A stretch of DNA of 64,000 nt from Nitrospirillum iridis (GTDB lineage Bacteria; Pseudomonadota; Alphaproteobacteria; Azospirillales; Azospirillaceae), in contig NZ_JACIIZ010000003.1 in the NCBI RefSeq assembly GCF_014205765.1, positions 62,001 to 126,000 on the forward strand, written 5' to 3'. Of this stretch, positions 17,182 to 26,383 are shown piece after piece (the first letter of the stretch is position 1; each line of letters opens with the position of its first letter). The notes under the pieces were generated by a model. That model had not been told where the DNA came from and searched no databases. It was given only the letters and a program-made list of their open reading frames with translations. The translations under genes were made by a program, and so were the position numbers.

Positions 17182-19977
17182 ATGAAATCCGTAAGTCTAT
17201 CCGTGTCCGGCCTGCGGGCTCATCTGCGGTCGACCGCGTCAATCGTGGCGTTTATTTCTTTCTGCGCCGGCGCTTTTCCGGCGTTGGCCCAGCAGAAGGA
17301 CGCGGAGCAAACGGATGATGGCCTTACCGAGGTGGTCGTCACCGGTACCTACTTGAAGGTGAAAAGCCAGGCGGACATTCCCGATCCCACCCAGACCCTG
17401 GACCGGGATGCCATCAACCGTTCGGGCGTCAGCAATCTCAGCCAGCTGACCAACCTGACGCCGGCCAACATCGGCAGCATGGGTGGCGCGCAGGACCTGT
17501 CCAAGGGCGGCCCGGAGAACCACGGTTCGCGCTCCGCCAACCTGCGTGGCCTGGGGCCGTCCTCGACCCTGGTGCTGCTGAACGGTCGCCGCACCGCCGC
17601 CACCGACACCGACGGCAACCTGAATCCCTATGTCAACCTGAACACCCTGGTGCCGCTGATCGAGATCCAGCGGGTGGAAACGGTGCTGGACGGCGCGTCG
17701 GCGCTATATGGGTCCGACGCCATCGCCGGCGTCATGAACTTCATCACCGACGACCATTTCAACGGGGTGGCCGCCGGTGGGCAGTACACCTTCGTCGACG
17801 GCGCGCCGAAATATCTGGCGGAGGGCATGTACGGCGGCGGTAGCGACCGCTTCCACGTCGTGGGCTCGTTCAGTTACGAACACCAGAAGAACCTGCAGAA
17901 TTCCCAGCGCCGGGTGACCAATTTCTACAGCCCGTCGGGCACGTCGCAGCCGGGCAACTTCATCCTGTCAGCGGCCCCGCACACCGCCGGCGGCGGCGAC
18001 GTCATCATCGACAACGGCGTCAACGGCGCCATCAACTATACCCAGTTGTACAACAGCACGGTGGCGGCCCGCGTGGCCGGCGGGGCCAGCCCCACGGCCA
18101 CCGCCACCAAGAACGTGCAGGTGGCGGACCCCAGCTGTGACGTGCCCGGCACCGGCGGCGTGTTCGTGGGCAGCAGCTTCCCGCTGGGCGCGTGCCAGTT
18201 CAGCTACCAGGCCATGAACCCCATCCAGCCGGCCTACAAGCAGGTGCTGTCCCACATGTCGGGCACTTATGACGTGACCGACACCCAGCAGATCTTCTTC
18301 GAAGGCCGCTACTACGTCCAGGATTCCGACCGCTACGGCGTGGCCAGCACGCCCATCACCCGGGGCAGCATCGTCGTGCCCGCCAGCAACCCGGGCAATC
18401 CGTTTGGGGTGCCGGTCACCTTCCTGGGGCGTGTCATGGGTGTGAACGGCCCCTATGACGACGACAAGACCAACCTGACCGGCACGCACCTGGTGCTGGG
18501 CGGCAAAGGAAAGCTGTGGGGGGATTGGGAATATTCGCTGGACGGCGTCTATTCGCGCGAGCAGCAGGTCTACGATGTCAAGGAAACCGACCTCGTATCG
18601 CTGCAAAACGCCGTCAACGGTTATGGCGGCGCCGGTTGCCCTGTATCCTTCAATGGTACCGCCAGCTTCGCCCCCGGGACCAACGGCTGTTCCTATTTCA
18701 GCCCCTTCGGCAAGGACCAGAAGGTCAACAGCCAGGCGGTCATCGACCAGTTCTTCACCTACACCACCTCGCGCACCGTGTCGGAATACATGATCGCGGA
18801 AGGGGTGGTGACGGGGAAGCTGTTCGACCTGCCGGGGGGCACCAGCGCGCTGGCCGTGGGCGGCCAGTTCCGCAACGAATACCGTTCCATCCTCTATGAC
18901 GCCTTCCGGGTCAGCGGCCGCACCGCCTATCTGCCGCCGGGCGTGTCGGGCTCCGGCACCCGCCAGATCGGCAGCGGCTTCGCCGAACTGGGCCTGCCCC
19001 TGCTGAAGGACCTCTATATCGATAGCGCCATCCGCTATGAGGATTACGGCCCCTTCGACAGTGTGGATCCCAAGATCGGCGTCAACTGGCACGCCACGCC
19101 GGAACTGACCCTGCGGGCGGCGGCCAGCACGGCCTTCCGTGCACCGGCCCTGGCGCAGTCGGTGGGCAGTGCCGCCACCAGCGGCACCTCCAACCTTTAC
19201 GACCCGCTGGTGGCCGGCGACAAGGGCACCTTCCGCAACGTCAACACCGTGCCCAACAACAAGCTGCAGCCGGAAACCTCCACCAACTACGATTTGGGCA
19301 TCACCTGGACACCCGTCCGGCATGGCGAGGTGTCGGTCGATTACTGGAACTATGACTTCAAGAAAAAGATCGCGCTGCAGAACGCGCAGGCCGTGATCAA
19401 TGCCGATCCCACCGGACCGGCGGTCATCCGCGACGCCAGCGGCACGCTGGTGGGCGTCAATGTCGGCTATTTCAATGCGGGTGCGGTCAAGACCGACGGT
19501 GTCGACGTCACCGCCTCCTACACCTGGGACCTGGACGACCACCAGCTGACCTTGCGCAGCACGCTGGCCTACATCCACAGCTATGAGATCCAGAACAGCC
19601 CCGGCACGCCGGTCTATGAGGTGGTGGGCCACCGCAACGCCAACAACTTCGCCCCGGTGACGCCGCGGTGGCGGGACAACACCTACCTCACCTGGGAACA
19701 CGGGCCCCATACCGCCACCGTGACCATGCGCTACACCTCTGGGGTCGCGGATGATTACGGCGTCAACCTGGGGGCGGCCACCACCGCCACCGTGGGCGCC
19801 TGGGTGGTGTGGGACGCTCAGTACGCCTACCAGGCGACCGAGGCCGTGCGCGTCAGCGTGGGGGCGGTCAACCTGTTCGACCGCGATCCCCCTGGCGCCA
19901 AGTTCACGGGATACCTGCCCAGCCTGGAGGATGCGCTGGGCCGGCAGGTTTACATCCGGCTGGACACCCGGTTCTAA
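17182..19977 (+). CDS. TonB-dependent outer-membrane receptor
   Basis: Protein of 931 residues. Residues 1-36 form a Sec signal peptide ending ALA. Then comes a TonB-box-like segment TEVVVTGTYLK, the plug domain (about 50-170, with GSRSANLRGLGPSSTLVLLNGRR and VETVLDGASALYGSDAIAGV), and a 22-strand barrel ending in Phe after LGRQVYIRLDTR, as expected for outer-membrane insertion. It takes up a large or scarce nutrient using TonB energy. It lacks an N-terminal STN signalling domain, so it is a transporter rather than a transducer. Linkage to LysR, a CitMHS carrier and a secreted tannase suggests uptake of a plant-derived ester or its products, not iron. Substrate is inferred only. Confidence 0.92.
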   Translation: MKSVSLSVSGLRAHLRSTASIVAFISFCAGAFPALAQQKDAEQTDDGLTEVVVTGTYLKVKSQADIPDPTQTLDRDAINRSGVSNLSQLTNLTPANIGSMGGAQDLSKGGPENHGSRSANLRGLGPSSTLVLLNGRRTAATDTDGNLNPYVNLNTLVPLIEIQRVETVLDGASALYGSDAIAGVMNFITDDHFNGVAAGGQYTFVDGAPKYLAEGMYGGGSDRFHVVGSFSYEHQKNLQNSQRRVTNFYSPSGTSQPGNFILSAAPHTAGGGDVIIDNGVNGAINYTQLYNSTVAARVAGGASPTATATKNVQVADPSCDVPGTGGVFVGSSFPLGACQFSYQAMNPIQPAYKQVLSHMSGTYDVTDTQQIFFEGRYYVQDSDRYGVASTPITRGSIVVPASNPGNPFGVPVTFLGRVMGVNGPYDDDKTNLTGTHLVLGGKGKLWGDWEYSLDGVYSREQQVYDVKETDLVSLQNAVNGYGGAGCPVSFNGTASFAPGTNGCSYFSPFGKDQKVNSQAVIDQFFTYTTSRTVSEYMIAEGVVTGKLFDLPGGTSALAVGGQFRNEYRSILYDAFRVSGRTAYLPPGVSGSGTRQIGSGFAELGLPLLKDLYIDSAIRYEDYGPFDSVDPKIGVNWHATPELTLRAAASTAFRAPALAQSVGSAATSGTSNLYDPLVAGDKGTFRNVNTVPNNKLQPETSTNYDLGITWTPVRHGEVSVDYWNYDFKKKIALQNAQAVINADPTGPAVIRDASGTLVGVNVGYFNAGAVKTDGVDVTASYTWDLDDHQLTLRSTLAYIHSYEIQNSPGTPVYEVVGHRNANNFAPVTPRWRDNTYLTWEHGPHTATVTMRYTSGVADDYGVNLGAATTATVGAWVVWDAQYAYQATEAVRVSVGAVNLFDRDPPGAKFTGYLPSLEDALGRQVYIRLDTRF

Positions 19978-19998
19978 GGCCCGCTCACGTCGGCGAAA

Positions 19999-20062
19999 CC
20001 GCCTTGCACGTGGCTCCTGTCGGGGCAAGGCGGCGTCGCCGTGGCGACCGGGTTGGCGACGC
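19999..20062. terminator. Two adjacent hairpins between convergent genes
   Basis: CCGCCTTGC (19999-20007) pairs with GCAAGGCGG (20025-20033), and GCGTCGCC (20033-20040) pairs with GGCGACGC (20055-20062). They lie between the receptor stop and the O-methyltransferase stop. No U-run follows, so termination is less certain. Confidence 0.4.
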
Positions 20063-20099
20063 TGGGGCCTGGGTCGTGCGCCAGCCTGTCCATCCCGGT

Positions 20100-20765
20100 T
20101 CAGGCGAGACGCATGGACAACTCCACATCGTCCGCGAAAGGTATGGATAGATAGCCGCTGGCGGGGTCGCGCACCCGGGCCAGATAGTCGGGGCTGTGGT
20201 CGGCGTTGTCGGCGACGATGAAGGCGCTGGGCCGCAGGCGGCTTTCCACCAGGGCCAGGATGTCGGGATAGAGCCCCTTGGCACCGTCCAGCAGCAGCAG
20301 GTCGATGTTGTCGGGCAGGTCGGCGGCCAGTGTCCTCAGCGCGTCCCCCTCGCGGATTTCCACCAGGTCGATCAGGCCGCCGGCCGTCAGGTTGGCGCGC
20401 GCCCGCGCCACCTTGGACGGCTCGAACTCCGTCGTGATCAGGCGGCCGCCACCATTGTCGCGCAAGGCCGCCGCCAGGTGCAGGGTGGAGATGGCGAAGG
20501 AGGTGCCAAACTCCACGATCGTTCGTGCCCCGGCGCCGCGCGCCAGCATGTAAAGCAATGCGCCGGTCCCGCGTGAGACGGCCAGCGGCATGTCCTTCAG
20601 CTGGCTGTAGAAATCCAGATAGTCGGTTTTGCTGCGCATCAGGCGCTGCTGCTCCGCTGGCGATAGGGCGGCAGCGGCCGGGAGGGCGGCCGGAGAGGTG
20701 GCGTCGGCCTCCGCGAACAGGCGATCCAGCAGGTCGGCCAACGGGGCGGTGGTCAGGGTGCTCAT
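20100..20765 (-). CDS. SAM-dependent O-methyltransferase
   Basis: Protein of 221 residues with the class I methyltransferase fold of the catechol/caffeoyl-CoA O-methyltransferase group: VEFGTSFAISTLHLA is the SAM-binding motif I (near 85), TTEFEPSKVARA motif for the ribose contact, and LLLLDGAKGLYPDIL includes the metal-binding Asp region. It moves a methyl group from SAM to a hydroxyl, often on an aromatic. GAGG precedes the ATG. It is divergent from a TetR regulator with a short gap of about 95 bases, so the TetR protein is likely its repressor. Substrate unknown. Confidence 0.85.
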   Translation of the reverse strand: MSTLTTAPLADLLDRLFAEADATSPAALPAAAALSPAEQQRLMRSKTDYLDFYSQLKDMPLAVSRGTGALLYMLARGAGARTIVEFGTSFAISTLHLAAALRDNGGGRLITTEFEPSKVARARANLTAGGLIDLVEIREGDALRTLAADLPDNIDLLLLDGAKGLYPDILALVESRLRPSAFIVADNADHSPDYLARVRDPASGYLSIPFADDVELSMRLA

Positions 20766-20860
20766 GAAGGGCCTCGATCTTGAACGGGAACGCGGTCTTG
20801 CGTTCGGTTCAAAATACGACTAATCCATCGTGTTCCCTATTCGCATTGCCCGGCCGCCCT

Positions 20861-21541
20861 GTGACCGACCGTCGTCCCCCGCAGATCTCCTCGCGAAAGC
20901 AGCCCAAACAGGCCCGCTCGGCGGGGCTTGTCGCCACCATCCTGGAGGCGGCGGCTCAGGTTCTGGCGACGGAGGGCGTGCCGCGCTTCACCACCGCGCG
21001 GGTGGCGGAAAAGGCGGGGGTCAGCGTGGGCTCGCTGTATCAGTATTTCCCCAACAAGGCGGCGATCCTCTTCCGGCTGCAAAGCGACGAATGGCGCCAG
21101 ACCACCGGCCTGCTGCGCGACATCCTGGCCGACACGCGCCAGCCGCCGCTGGATCGGCTGCGCACCCTGGTCCATGCCTTCGTCCGGTCGGAATGTGAGG
21201 AGGCGGCCATGCGAGGGGCGCTTGACGCTGCGGCCCCTCTCTACCGCGACGCGCCCGAGGCCCAAGAGATCAGGGCCGCTGGTGATGGGATCGTCGCGGC
21301 CTTCATGGCGGAGGTGCTGCCCCAATCAACCGGGGCGGCGCGCGCCCTGGCTGGGGACCTGATGAAGACGACGCTGGCCGCCGTGGGCAAGGAATTCTCC
21401 GAAAGGCCCCGGACGCCGGGGGAAATCGCCGCCTATGCCGACGCCATGGCCGACATGTTCTGCGCCTACCTCGGCCATCTTCAGGCCGACGGGCGGGTCA
21501 GCGGACGGCCGCCAGATGCCGCCGGAAGCGCCACAGGCTGA
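20861..21541 (+). CDS. TetR-family transcriptional regulator
   Basis: Protein of about 226 residues with an N-terminal TetR helix-turn-helix (about 20-65: ILEAAAQVLATEG, TTARVAEKAGVSVGSLYQYF) and a helical ligand domain. I chose GTG at 20861 because an upstream TTG at 20780 would place 27 atypical residues in the divergent promoter; neither start has a strong ribosome site. It diverges from the O-methyltransferase and its last 44 bases overlap the 3' end of the convergent ABC permease gene. It could repress either the methyltransferase or the efflux operon. Confidence 0.88.
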   Translation: MTDRRPPQISSRKQPKQARSAGLVATILEAAAQVLATEGVPRFTTARVAEKAGVSVGSLYQYFPNKAAILFRLQSDEWRQTTGLLRDILADTRQPPLDRLRTLVHAFVRSECEEAAMRGALDAAAPLYRDAPEAQEIRAAGDGIVAAFMAEVLPQSTGAARALAGDLMKTTLAAVGKEFSERPRTPGEIAAYADAMADMFCAYLGHLQADGRVSGRPPDAAGSATG

Positions 21542-22625
21542 GGCAGAAAAACAGAGTGCCCATGCCGGCCACGGCGGCGAAAGGGCGCCAGACCAGGGTG
21601 ATGTCGGCCCCGCGATAGAGGATGGCTTGGGCGAAGGCGACGAACTGGGTGGCGGGGGAGAACTGCATGATCCGCTGCAGCACCACCGGCATGCTTTCCA
21701 AGGGCGTGTTGCCGCCGGACAGCAGGTTCAGCGGCAGGACGATCAGGATGAACAGCAGGCCCAGTTGCGGCATGGAGCGGGCCACCGTGGCCAGGAAAAT
21801 GCCGAGGGCCGTGGAGAAGAACAGATAGACGGCGGTGCCGGCCATGAACAGCGGTATCGACCCCGCGAGGTGGATGCCCAGCGCCCAGCGGATGATCACG
21901 GCCATGGACAGCCCGGTCATGCCCAGGACCACCAAGCCATTGGCCAGCACCTTGGCGCCCATGATCTCCAGCGGGCGCACCGGCATGACCAGCAGATGCT
22001 CCAGCGTGCCGTGCTCGCGCTCCCGGATCACGGCGGCGCCGGTCAGCAACACCGACAGCATGGTGACGTTGAACAGGATGGCCATCACGCCGGTGAAGCG
22101 TGTCGTCTCCAAGGTCTGGTTGAAGGCGAAGCGCAGCTGGGCGCTGACCGCGTCCGGCGTGGTGGATGTCTTGTCGCGGGCCAGGAAGCGCGTGACCTCG
22201 TCGCTCAACACCGACTGGATCTGGGCGGCGCCGATGCCGGCCTGCATCATGGCCGTGGCGTCCACCAGGATTTGCAGTTCCGCCCCCCGCCCGGCCAACA
22301 GGTCGGACTGGAAGTCGGGCGGCACGTCCAGCACGAAGGTGTAGCGGGCGTCGGCCATCGCCTGGTCCACCGCGGCCTTGCCGATCAGGGCGGGGGCCTG
22401 GAAGTCGGGCCCACGGAAGGCGGAGCGGAAGCGCAGCGACAGCGGCGACTGATCCTCATCCACGATGGCGATGGAGGCGTTGCGCAGTTCGTGGCTGATG
22501 CCGGTGGCCTGCAGGTAGATCATGCCGGTGAAGGCGTACAGCACGAAGAACAGCATGAAGTGGTCGCGCAGCAGGCCCGCCAGTTCCTTGCGCGCCAGGG
22601 TCAGCAGGTTGCGAAAGAGGGCCAT
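21498..22625 (-). CDS. yhhJ: ABC-2 type permease, YhhJ-like
   Basis: Membrane protein of 375 residues, the same length as E. coli YhhJ. One N-terminal helix is followed by a large periplasmic domain (about 45-165), then five helices with the ABC-2 signature region REREHGTLEHLLVMPVRP near 200. It should pair with the fused ATPase-permease encoded 4 bases upstream. Together with the HlyD-like gene it forms a three-gene exporter in the order yhiI-rbbA-yhhJ. The substrate of this E. coli system is not firmly known. It is the last gene of the leftward run and overlaps the TetR gene end. Confidence 0.85.
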   Translation of the reverse strand: MALFRNLLTLARKELAGLLRDHFMLFFVLYAFTGMIYLQATGISHELRNASIAIVDEDQSPLSLRFRSAFRGPDFQAPALIGKAAVDQAMADARYTFVLDVPPDFQSDLLAGRGAELQILVDATAMMQAGIGAAQIQSVLSDEVTRFLARDKTSTTPDAVSAQLRFAFNQTLETTRFTGVMAILFNVTMLSVLLTGAAVIREREHGTLEHLLVMPVRPLEIMGAKVLANGLVVLGMTGLSMAVIIRWALGIHLAGSIPLFMAGTAVYLFFSTALGIFLATVARSMPQLGLLFILIVLPLNLLSGGNTPLESMPVVLQRIMQFSPATQFVAFAQAILYRGADITLVWRPFAAVAGMGTLFFCLSLWRFRRHLAAVR

Positions 22626-22629
22626 GGGC

Positions 22630-25353
22630 TCAGGTCTCCTGCTTGCGCAGCAGCACGGCTGCCGTCAGCACCAGGACGGGGAAGAAGATCGCCAGCGACA
22701 GGATGAAGGGCGTCAGTTCCGCCAGCGACAAGCCCTTGGTGAAGGCGCCCACGACGGTCTTCACGAAATAGGTCGTGGGGAAAATGGCGCCCAGCAGGTA
22801 GGGCATCCCCGACAAGGTCGAAACCGGTTGCATCATGCCGGAGAACTGGATGGCGGGCAGCATGGTGACGATGGCCGTGCCGAAGACGGCGGCCGTCTGC
22901 GTGTTGACGAAGCAGGACACCAGCAGGCCCAGCGCGGTGGTGGCCATGACATAGGCCAGCGCCCCCAGGCTCAGCCCCACCAGGCTGCCTTTCAGCGGCA
23001 CATGAAAGATGACCAGCGCCATCACCACCATGACCGCGTAGTTGAAGAAAGCGATGGCGATATAGGGCGCCTGCTTGCCCAGCAGGAATTCCAGTCGCGA
23101 GACCGGCGTCACGTACAGGTTGGTGATGGACCCCAGTTCCTTCTCCCGCACCACCCCCAATGCCGTCAGGATGGACGGGATGAACACCAGCAGCAGGCCG
23201 ATGACGCAGGGGACCATGGCGTCGACGGACCGGAAGGCCTGATTGTAACGGAAACGGGGCACCAGGGTCAGGCCGGGGGCGGAGGTCACGCCGGCTTCCG
23301 TCGCCAAATCCTCCTGCAGCCGGGTAAACAATCCGGCGACATAGCCCTGGATGGTCTCGGCGCGGAACGGCATGGCGCCATCGATTTGCACCGCGATCTC
23401 CGCCGGCGCGCCCTTTTTCACGTCCCGGCCGAAGTCGGGGGGGATGTCCACCACCAGGGCGACGTCGTTGGCCTGCAGGCGCCGCAAGGCCTGGGCGGCA
23501 TCGGTGGCCGGCGGCGTCTCCTGGAAATAGCGGGAACTGGAGAACGCCTCCACCACCGTGCGCGACAGGGGGGTATGGTCGCGGTCCAGCACGGTGTAGC
23601 GCAGGTTCTCCACATCGAAATTGATGCCGTAGCCGAAGACCAGCATCAGCAGCAGGGTGCCCAGCAGGGCGACCGTCAGCCGCACCGGATCGCGCCTCAG
23701 CTCCAACCCCTCGCGCAGGGCATAGGCGGACAGGCGTCGCAGGGAAAAGCCTTCCGTCGCCGTGGCTGACGGCTCGGTCGCCGGTACCGTCACCGACACC
23801 GGTCCGGGCGCCGCTTCCTCCGGCGCGTTCTCGCGCATGTAGGCGACGAAGGCATCGTCCAGGTTGGCGGCGTTCTTGGCCCGGCGCAATTCGTCGGGGG
23901 CACCGACCGCCAGCACGCGCCCCGCCTGCATGAAGGCCACGCGATCGCAGCGCGCGGCCTCGTTCATGTAGTGGGTGGAGACGAAGATGGTGACGCCCTG
24001 GTCCCGCGACAGGGCGGTCAGCTGCTGCCAGAAGGCGTCGCGGGCGACGGGATCGACGCCCGAGGTCGGCTCATCCAGGATCAGCACTTCCGGCTTGTGC
24101 AGCACCGACACCGCCAGCGACAGGCGCTGGCGCACACCCAGCGGCAGGCTGTCGGCCAGTGAGGACAGATAGGGCGCCAAGCCGAAATCGCCCACCACCT
24201 CGGCCACGCGGTCGCGGGCGGATGCCCCCGTCAGGCCGAACAGGGTGGCATGCAGGTCCAGGTTCTGCGTCACCGACAAATCGCCGTAGAGCGAGAAGGA
24301 CTGCGCCATGTAACCGACCCGCCGGCGGGTGGCCAGGTCGCCCGGGTCCACCGCCTGCCCGAACAGCAGGGGCGTGCCGGCGCTGGCCGGCAGCAGGCCG
24401 GTCAGCATCTTCATCGTGGTGGTCTTGCCACAGCCGTTGGAACCCAGGAAGCCGAAGATCTCCCCCTTGGGGATGGCGAAGCTGACCCGGTCCACGGCCA
24501 CGAAGTCACCGAACCGGCGTGTCAGATCCCGCGCCTCGATGGCGATGGGGCGGCCGGTCGGCAGGGGGGCGACGGGGACGGTCTGGCCCGGCCCGCGCCG
24601 GTCCGCCGGCAGCAGGGCGACGAACGCGGCCTCCAGGTCCGCCGTGCCGGTGCGGGCCTTCAGCTCATCCGGGGAGCCGTCGGCCAGGATGTGGCCACCG
24701 TCCATCATCACCGCCCGGTCGAAGCGCTGGGCCTCATCCATGTAGGATGTCGCCACCAGCAGCGTCATGCCCGGTCGGTCGGCGCGGATGCTGTCGATCA
24801 GGTCCCAGAACTGGCGGCGCGACAGGGGGTCGACGCCCGTGGTCGGCTCATCCAGGATCAGCAGGTCGGGGTCGTGGATCAGGGCGCAGCACAGGCCCAG
24901 CTTCTGCCGCATGCCGCCGGACAGCTTGCCCGCCGGCCGGTCTGGGAAGGGGGCGAGGCCGGTGGCCGCCAGCAGATGATCGATCCGCCGCCGCCGCTCC
25001 GCCGTGCCCTGGCCGAACAGCTTGCCGAAAAATTCCAGGTTCTCCCGCACCGACAGGTCGGGATAGAGGTTACGGCCCAGGCCCTGGGGCATGAAGGCCA
25101 CCCGGGGTTGCAGGCGTCGCCGGTCACGGCGTAGCGCCATGTCGCCGCCCAGCACCTCCAGCTTGCCGTCCTGCAGGCGCTTGGCGCCGGCGATCAGGCC
25201 CAGCAATGTGGATTTGCCAACGCCATCGGGGCCGATCAAGGCCAGCGTCGCGCCCGCCGGCACCGTCAGGTCCACGGCGGCCAGTGCCGGTGTGCGGCCG
25301 TAGCGGTGGCTCACGCCGCTGACCCGCACCGCCGATGGGGCTGGCGCCGTCAT
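22630..25353 (-). CDS. rbbA: RbbA-like fused ABC transporter: two ATPase domains plus ABC-2 membrane domain
   Basis: Protein of 907 residues (E. coli RbbA: about 911). Residues 1-235 are the first ATPase domain (Walker A GPDGVGKSTL, signature LSGGMRQKLGL, Walker B LLILDEPTTGVDP), about 265-500 the second (GSNGCGKTTTMKML, LPLGVRQRLSLAVS, LILDEPTSGVDP) and 545-907 an ABC-2 permease with a large periplasmic loop. The LPLGVRQRLSLA signature is the one found in RbbA. In E. coli the ATPase part binds ribosomes and affects translation; the fused permease suggests a transport role as well. Its ATG overlaps the HlyD-like stop (ATGA). A general multidrug role is the alternative. Confidence 0.85.
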   Translation of the reverse strand: MTAPAPSAVRVSGVSHRYGRTPALAAVDLTVPAGATLALIGPDGVGKSTLLGLIAGAKRLQDGKLEVLGGDMALRRDRRRLQPRVAFMPQGLGRNLYPDLSVRENLEFFGKLFGQGTAERRRRIDHLLAATGLAPFPDRPAGKLSGGMRQKLGLCCALIHDPDLLILDEPTTGVDPLSRRQFWDLIDSIRADRPGMTLLVATSYMDEAQRFDRAVMMDGGHILADGSPDELKARTGTADLEAAFVALLPADRRGPGQTVPVAPLPTGRPIAIEARDLTRRFGDFVAVDRVSFAIPKGEIFGFLGSNGCGKTTTMKMLTGLLPASAGTPLLFGQAVDPGDLATRRRVGYMAQSFSLYGDLSVTQNLDLHATLFGLTGASARDRVAEVVGDFGLAPYLSSLADSLPLGVRQRLSLAVSVLHKPEVLILDEPTSGVDPVARDAFWQQLTALSRDQGVTIFVSTHYMNEAARCDRVAFMQAGRVLAVGAPDELRRAKNAANLDDAFVAYMRENAPEEAAPGPVSVTVPATEPSATATEGFSLRRLSAYALREGLELRRDPVRLTVALLGTLLLMLVFGYGINFDVENLRYTVLDRDHTPLSRTVVEAFSSSRYFQETPPATDAAQALRRLQANDVALVVDIPPDFGRDVKKGAPAEIAVQIDGAMPFRAETIQGYVAGLFTRLQEDLATEAGVTSAPGLTLVPRFRYNQAFRSVDAMVPCVIGLLLVFIPSILTALGVVREKELGSITNLYVTPVSRLEFLLGKQAPYIAIAFFNYAVMVVMALVIFHVPLKGSLVGLSLGALAYVMATTALGLLVSCFVNTQTAAVFGTAIVTMLPAIQFSGMMQPVSTLSGMPYLLGAIFPTTYFVKTVVGAFTKGLSLAELTPFILSLAIFFPVLVLTAAVLLRKQET

Positions 25354-26369
25354 CGCGCCGCCGCGGGGGCCGCCGCCGCGGCCGCCGTTGTCGTCAGCCG
25401 CGATTGCAGCCAGGCGGGCCAGACGGCTTGCGCGTCCAGGCGGACATAGGCCGTGCCGCTGACACCCGTCTTCACCTGTTCGATATGGCTGGTCACCAGG
25501 GCCTGCGGGATGCGGGCCTTCACCCGGAACATCATGCGGTCCCGTTCCGCCCGGGTCTCAACCTGCTTGGGCGTGAACTGGGCCTTGGGCGCCACGAAGC
25601 TGACGGAGGCCGGGATGGCCAGGCCGGGCAGGGCGTCCAGCAACAGCCGCACGTCGGCGCCCAGCGCCACGCGGTTGGCGTACTCGGTCGGCAGGAAGAA
25701 GGTCATGTAGACGTCGGACAGATCCAGCAGGGTGGCGACCTTGCCACCGGCGCCCAGCATCTCCCCGGGCTGGGCCAGCTTATACAGGATGCGGCCCGTC
25801 ACCGGCGCCTTGAGGATGCCGTCGTCCGCCAGGTCGCGCAATCGGTCGGCATCGGCCTCCGCCGCGCGGATGTTCTCCTCGGCGGCGCTCAGGCCGCTCT
25901 TGGCGGACTGCAATGCCGCCGCGGCGGTTTTCTGCTGGTTGCGGTTGGTGTCTATCCGTTGTTGCGAGACGTTGCCGCGCGAGAACAGCTCTGTCGCCCG
26001 CTGCATCTCCCTGTTGGCGAGGTCCAGCTCGCTGCGCCGCTGCACCACCAGGCTGGTGGCCTGGTCCCGGGTCTTCTGCGCCTGGGCCAGGGCGGCGACG
26101 GCGGCGCGGTACTGGGACTGCACGTCACGGACATCCAGGCGCGCCAGCACGGCGCCCGCTTGGACCAACTGGCCTTCCTCGAACTCGATGGACAGGACGC
26201 GCGCGGCGTATTTCGCAGCGATGTCCACCTCCTGCGCCTCGATACGGCCGTCGGCGGAGGCGAAGCCCGCCGGCAGGACGGGGCCGCGTGAGCGGAGCCA
26301 GTACAGGTATCCGCCGCCGCCGGCACCGGCCAGGAGGATGAGCACCAGAAGGAACCTTAGGAAACGCAT
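25350..26369 (-). CDS. yhiI: HlyD-family periplasmic adaptor (YhiI-like)
   Basis: Protein of 339 residues: one N-terminal membrane anchor (about 4-25), then a biotinyl-lipoyl-like half, a long coiled-coil hairpin (about 80-170, with repeated QAQKTRDQATSL-type heptads), the second lipoyl half and a beta-barrel domain. It links an inner-membrane ABC exporter to the outer membrane. I chose ATG at 26369, which follows AAGGAG; the frame runs open to 26531 but those residues overlap the upstream gene and look non-coding. The C-terminus is alanine-rich. It overlaps rbbA by four bases, fixing the partnership. Confidence 0.88.
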   Translation of the reverse strand: MRFLRFLLVLILLAGAGGGGYLYWLRSRGPVLPAGFASADGRIEAQEVDIAAKYAARVLSIEFEEGQLVQAGAVLARLDVRDVQSQYRAAVAALAQAQKTRDQATSLVVQRRSELDLANREMQRATELFSRGNVSQQRIDTNRNQQKTAAAALQSAKSGLSAAEENIRAAEADADRLRDLADDGILKAPVTGRILYKLAQPGEMLGAGGKVATLLDLSDVYMTFFLPTEYANRVALGADVRLLLDALPGLAIPASVSFVAPKAQFTPKQVETRAERDRMMFRVKARIPQALVTSHIEQVKTGVSGTAYVRLDAQAVWPAWLQSRLTTTAAAAAAPAAAR

Positions 26370-26383
26370 GGTCCGTGTGCTCC

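Noticed and set aside
11243-19977. Horizontal transfer of the ester-utilisation block as a genomic island
   Set aside because: Coding GC and codon style look like the rest of the window; only promoters are AT-rich, and no flanking repeats, tRNA or integrase are present.
17968-20028. 686-codon leftward frame opposite the TonB receptor
   Set aside because: Mirror of a real receptor gene with shadow composition and no homologous motif.
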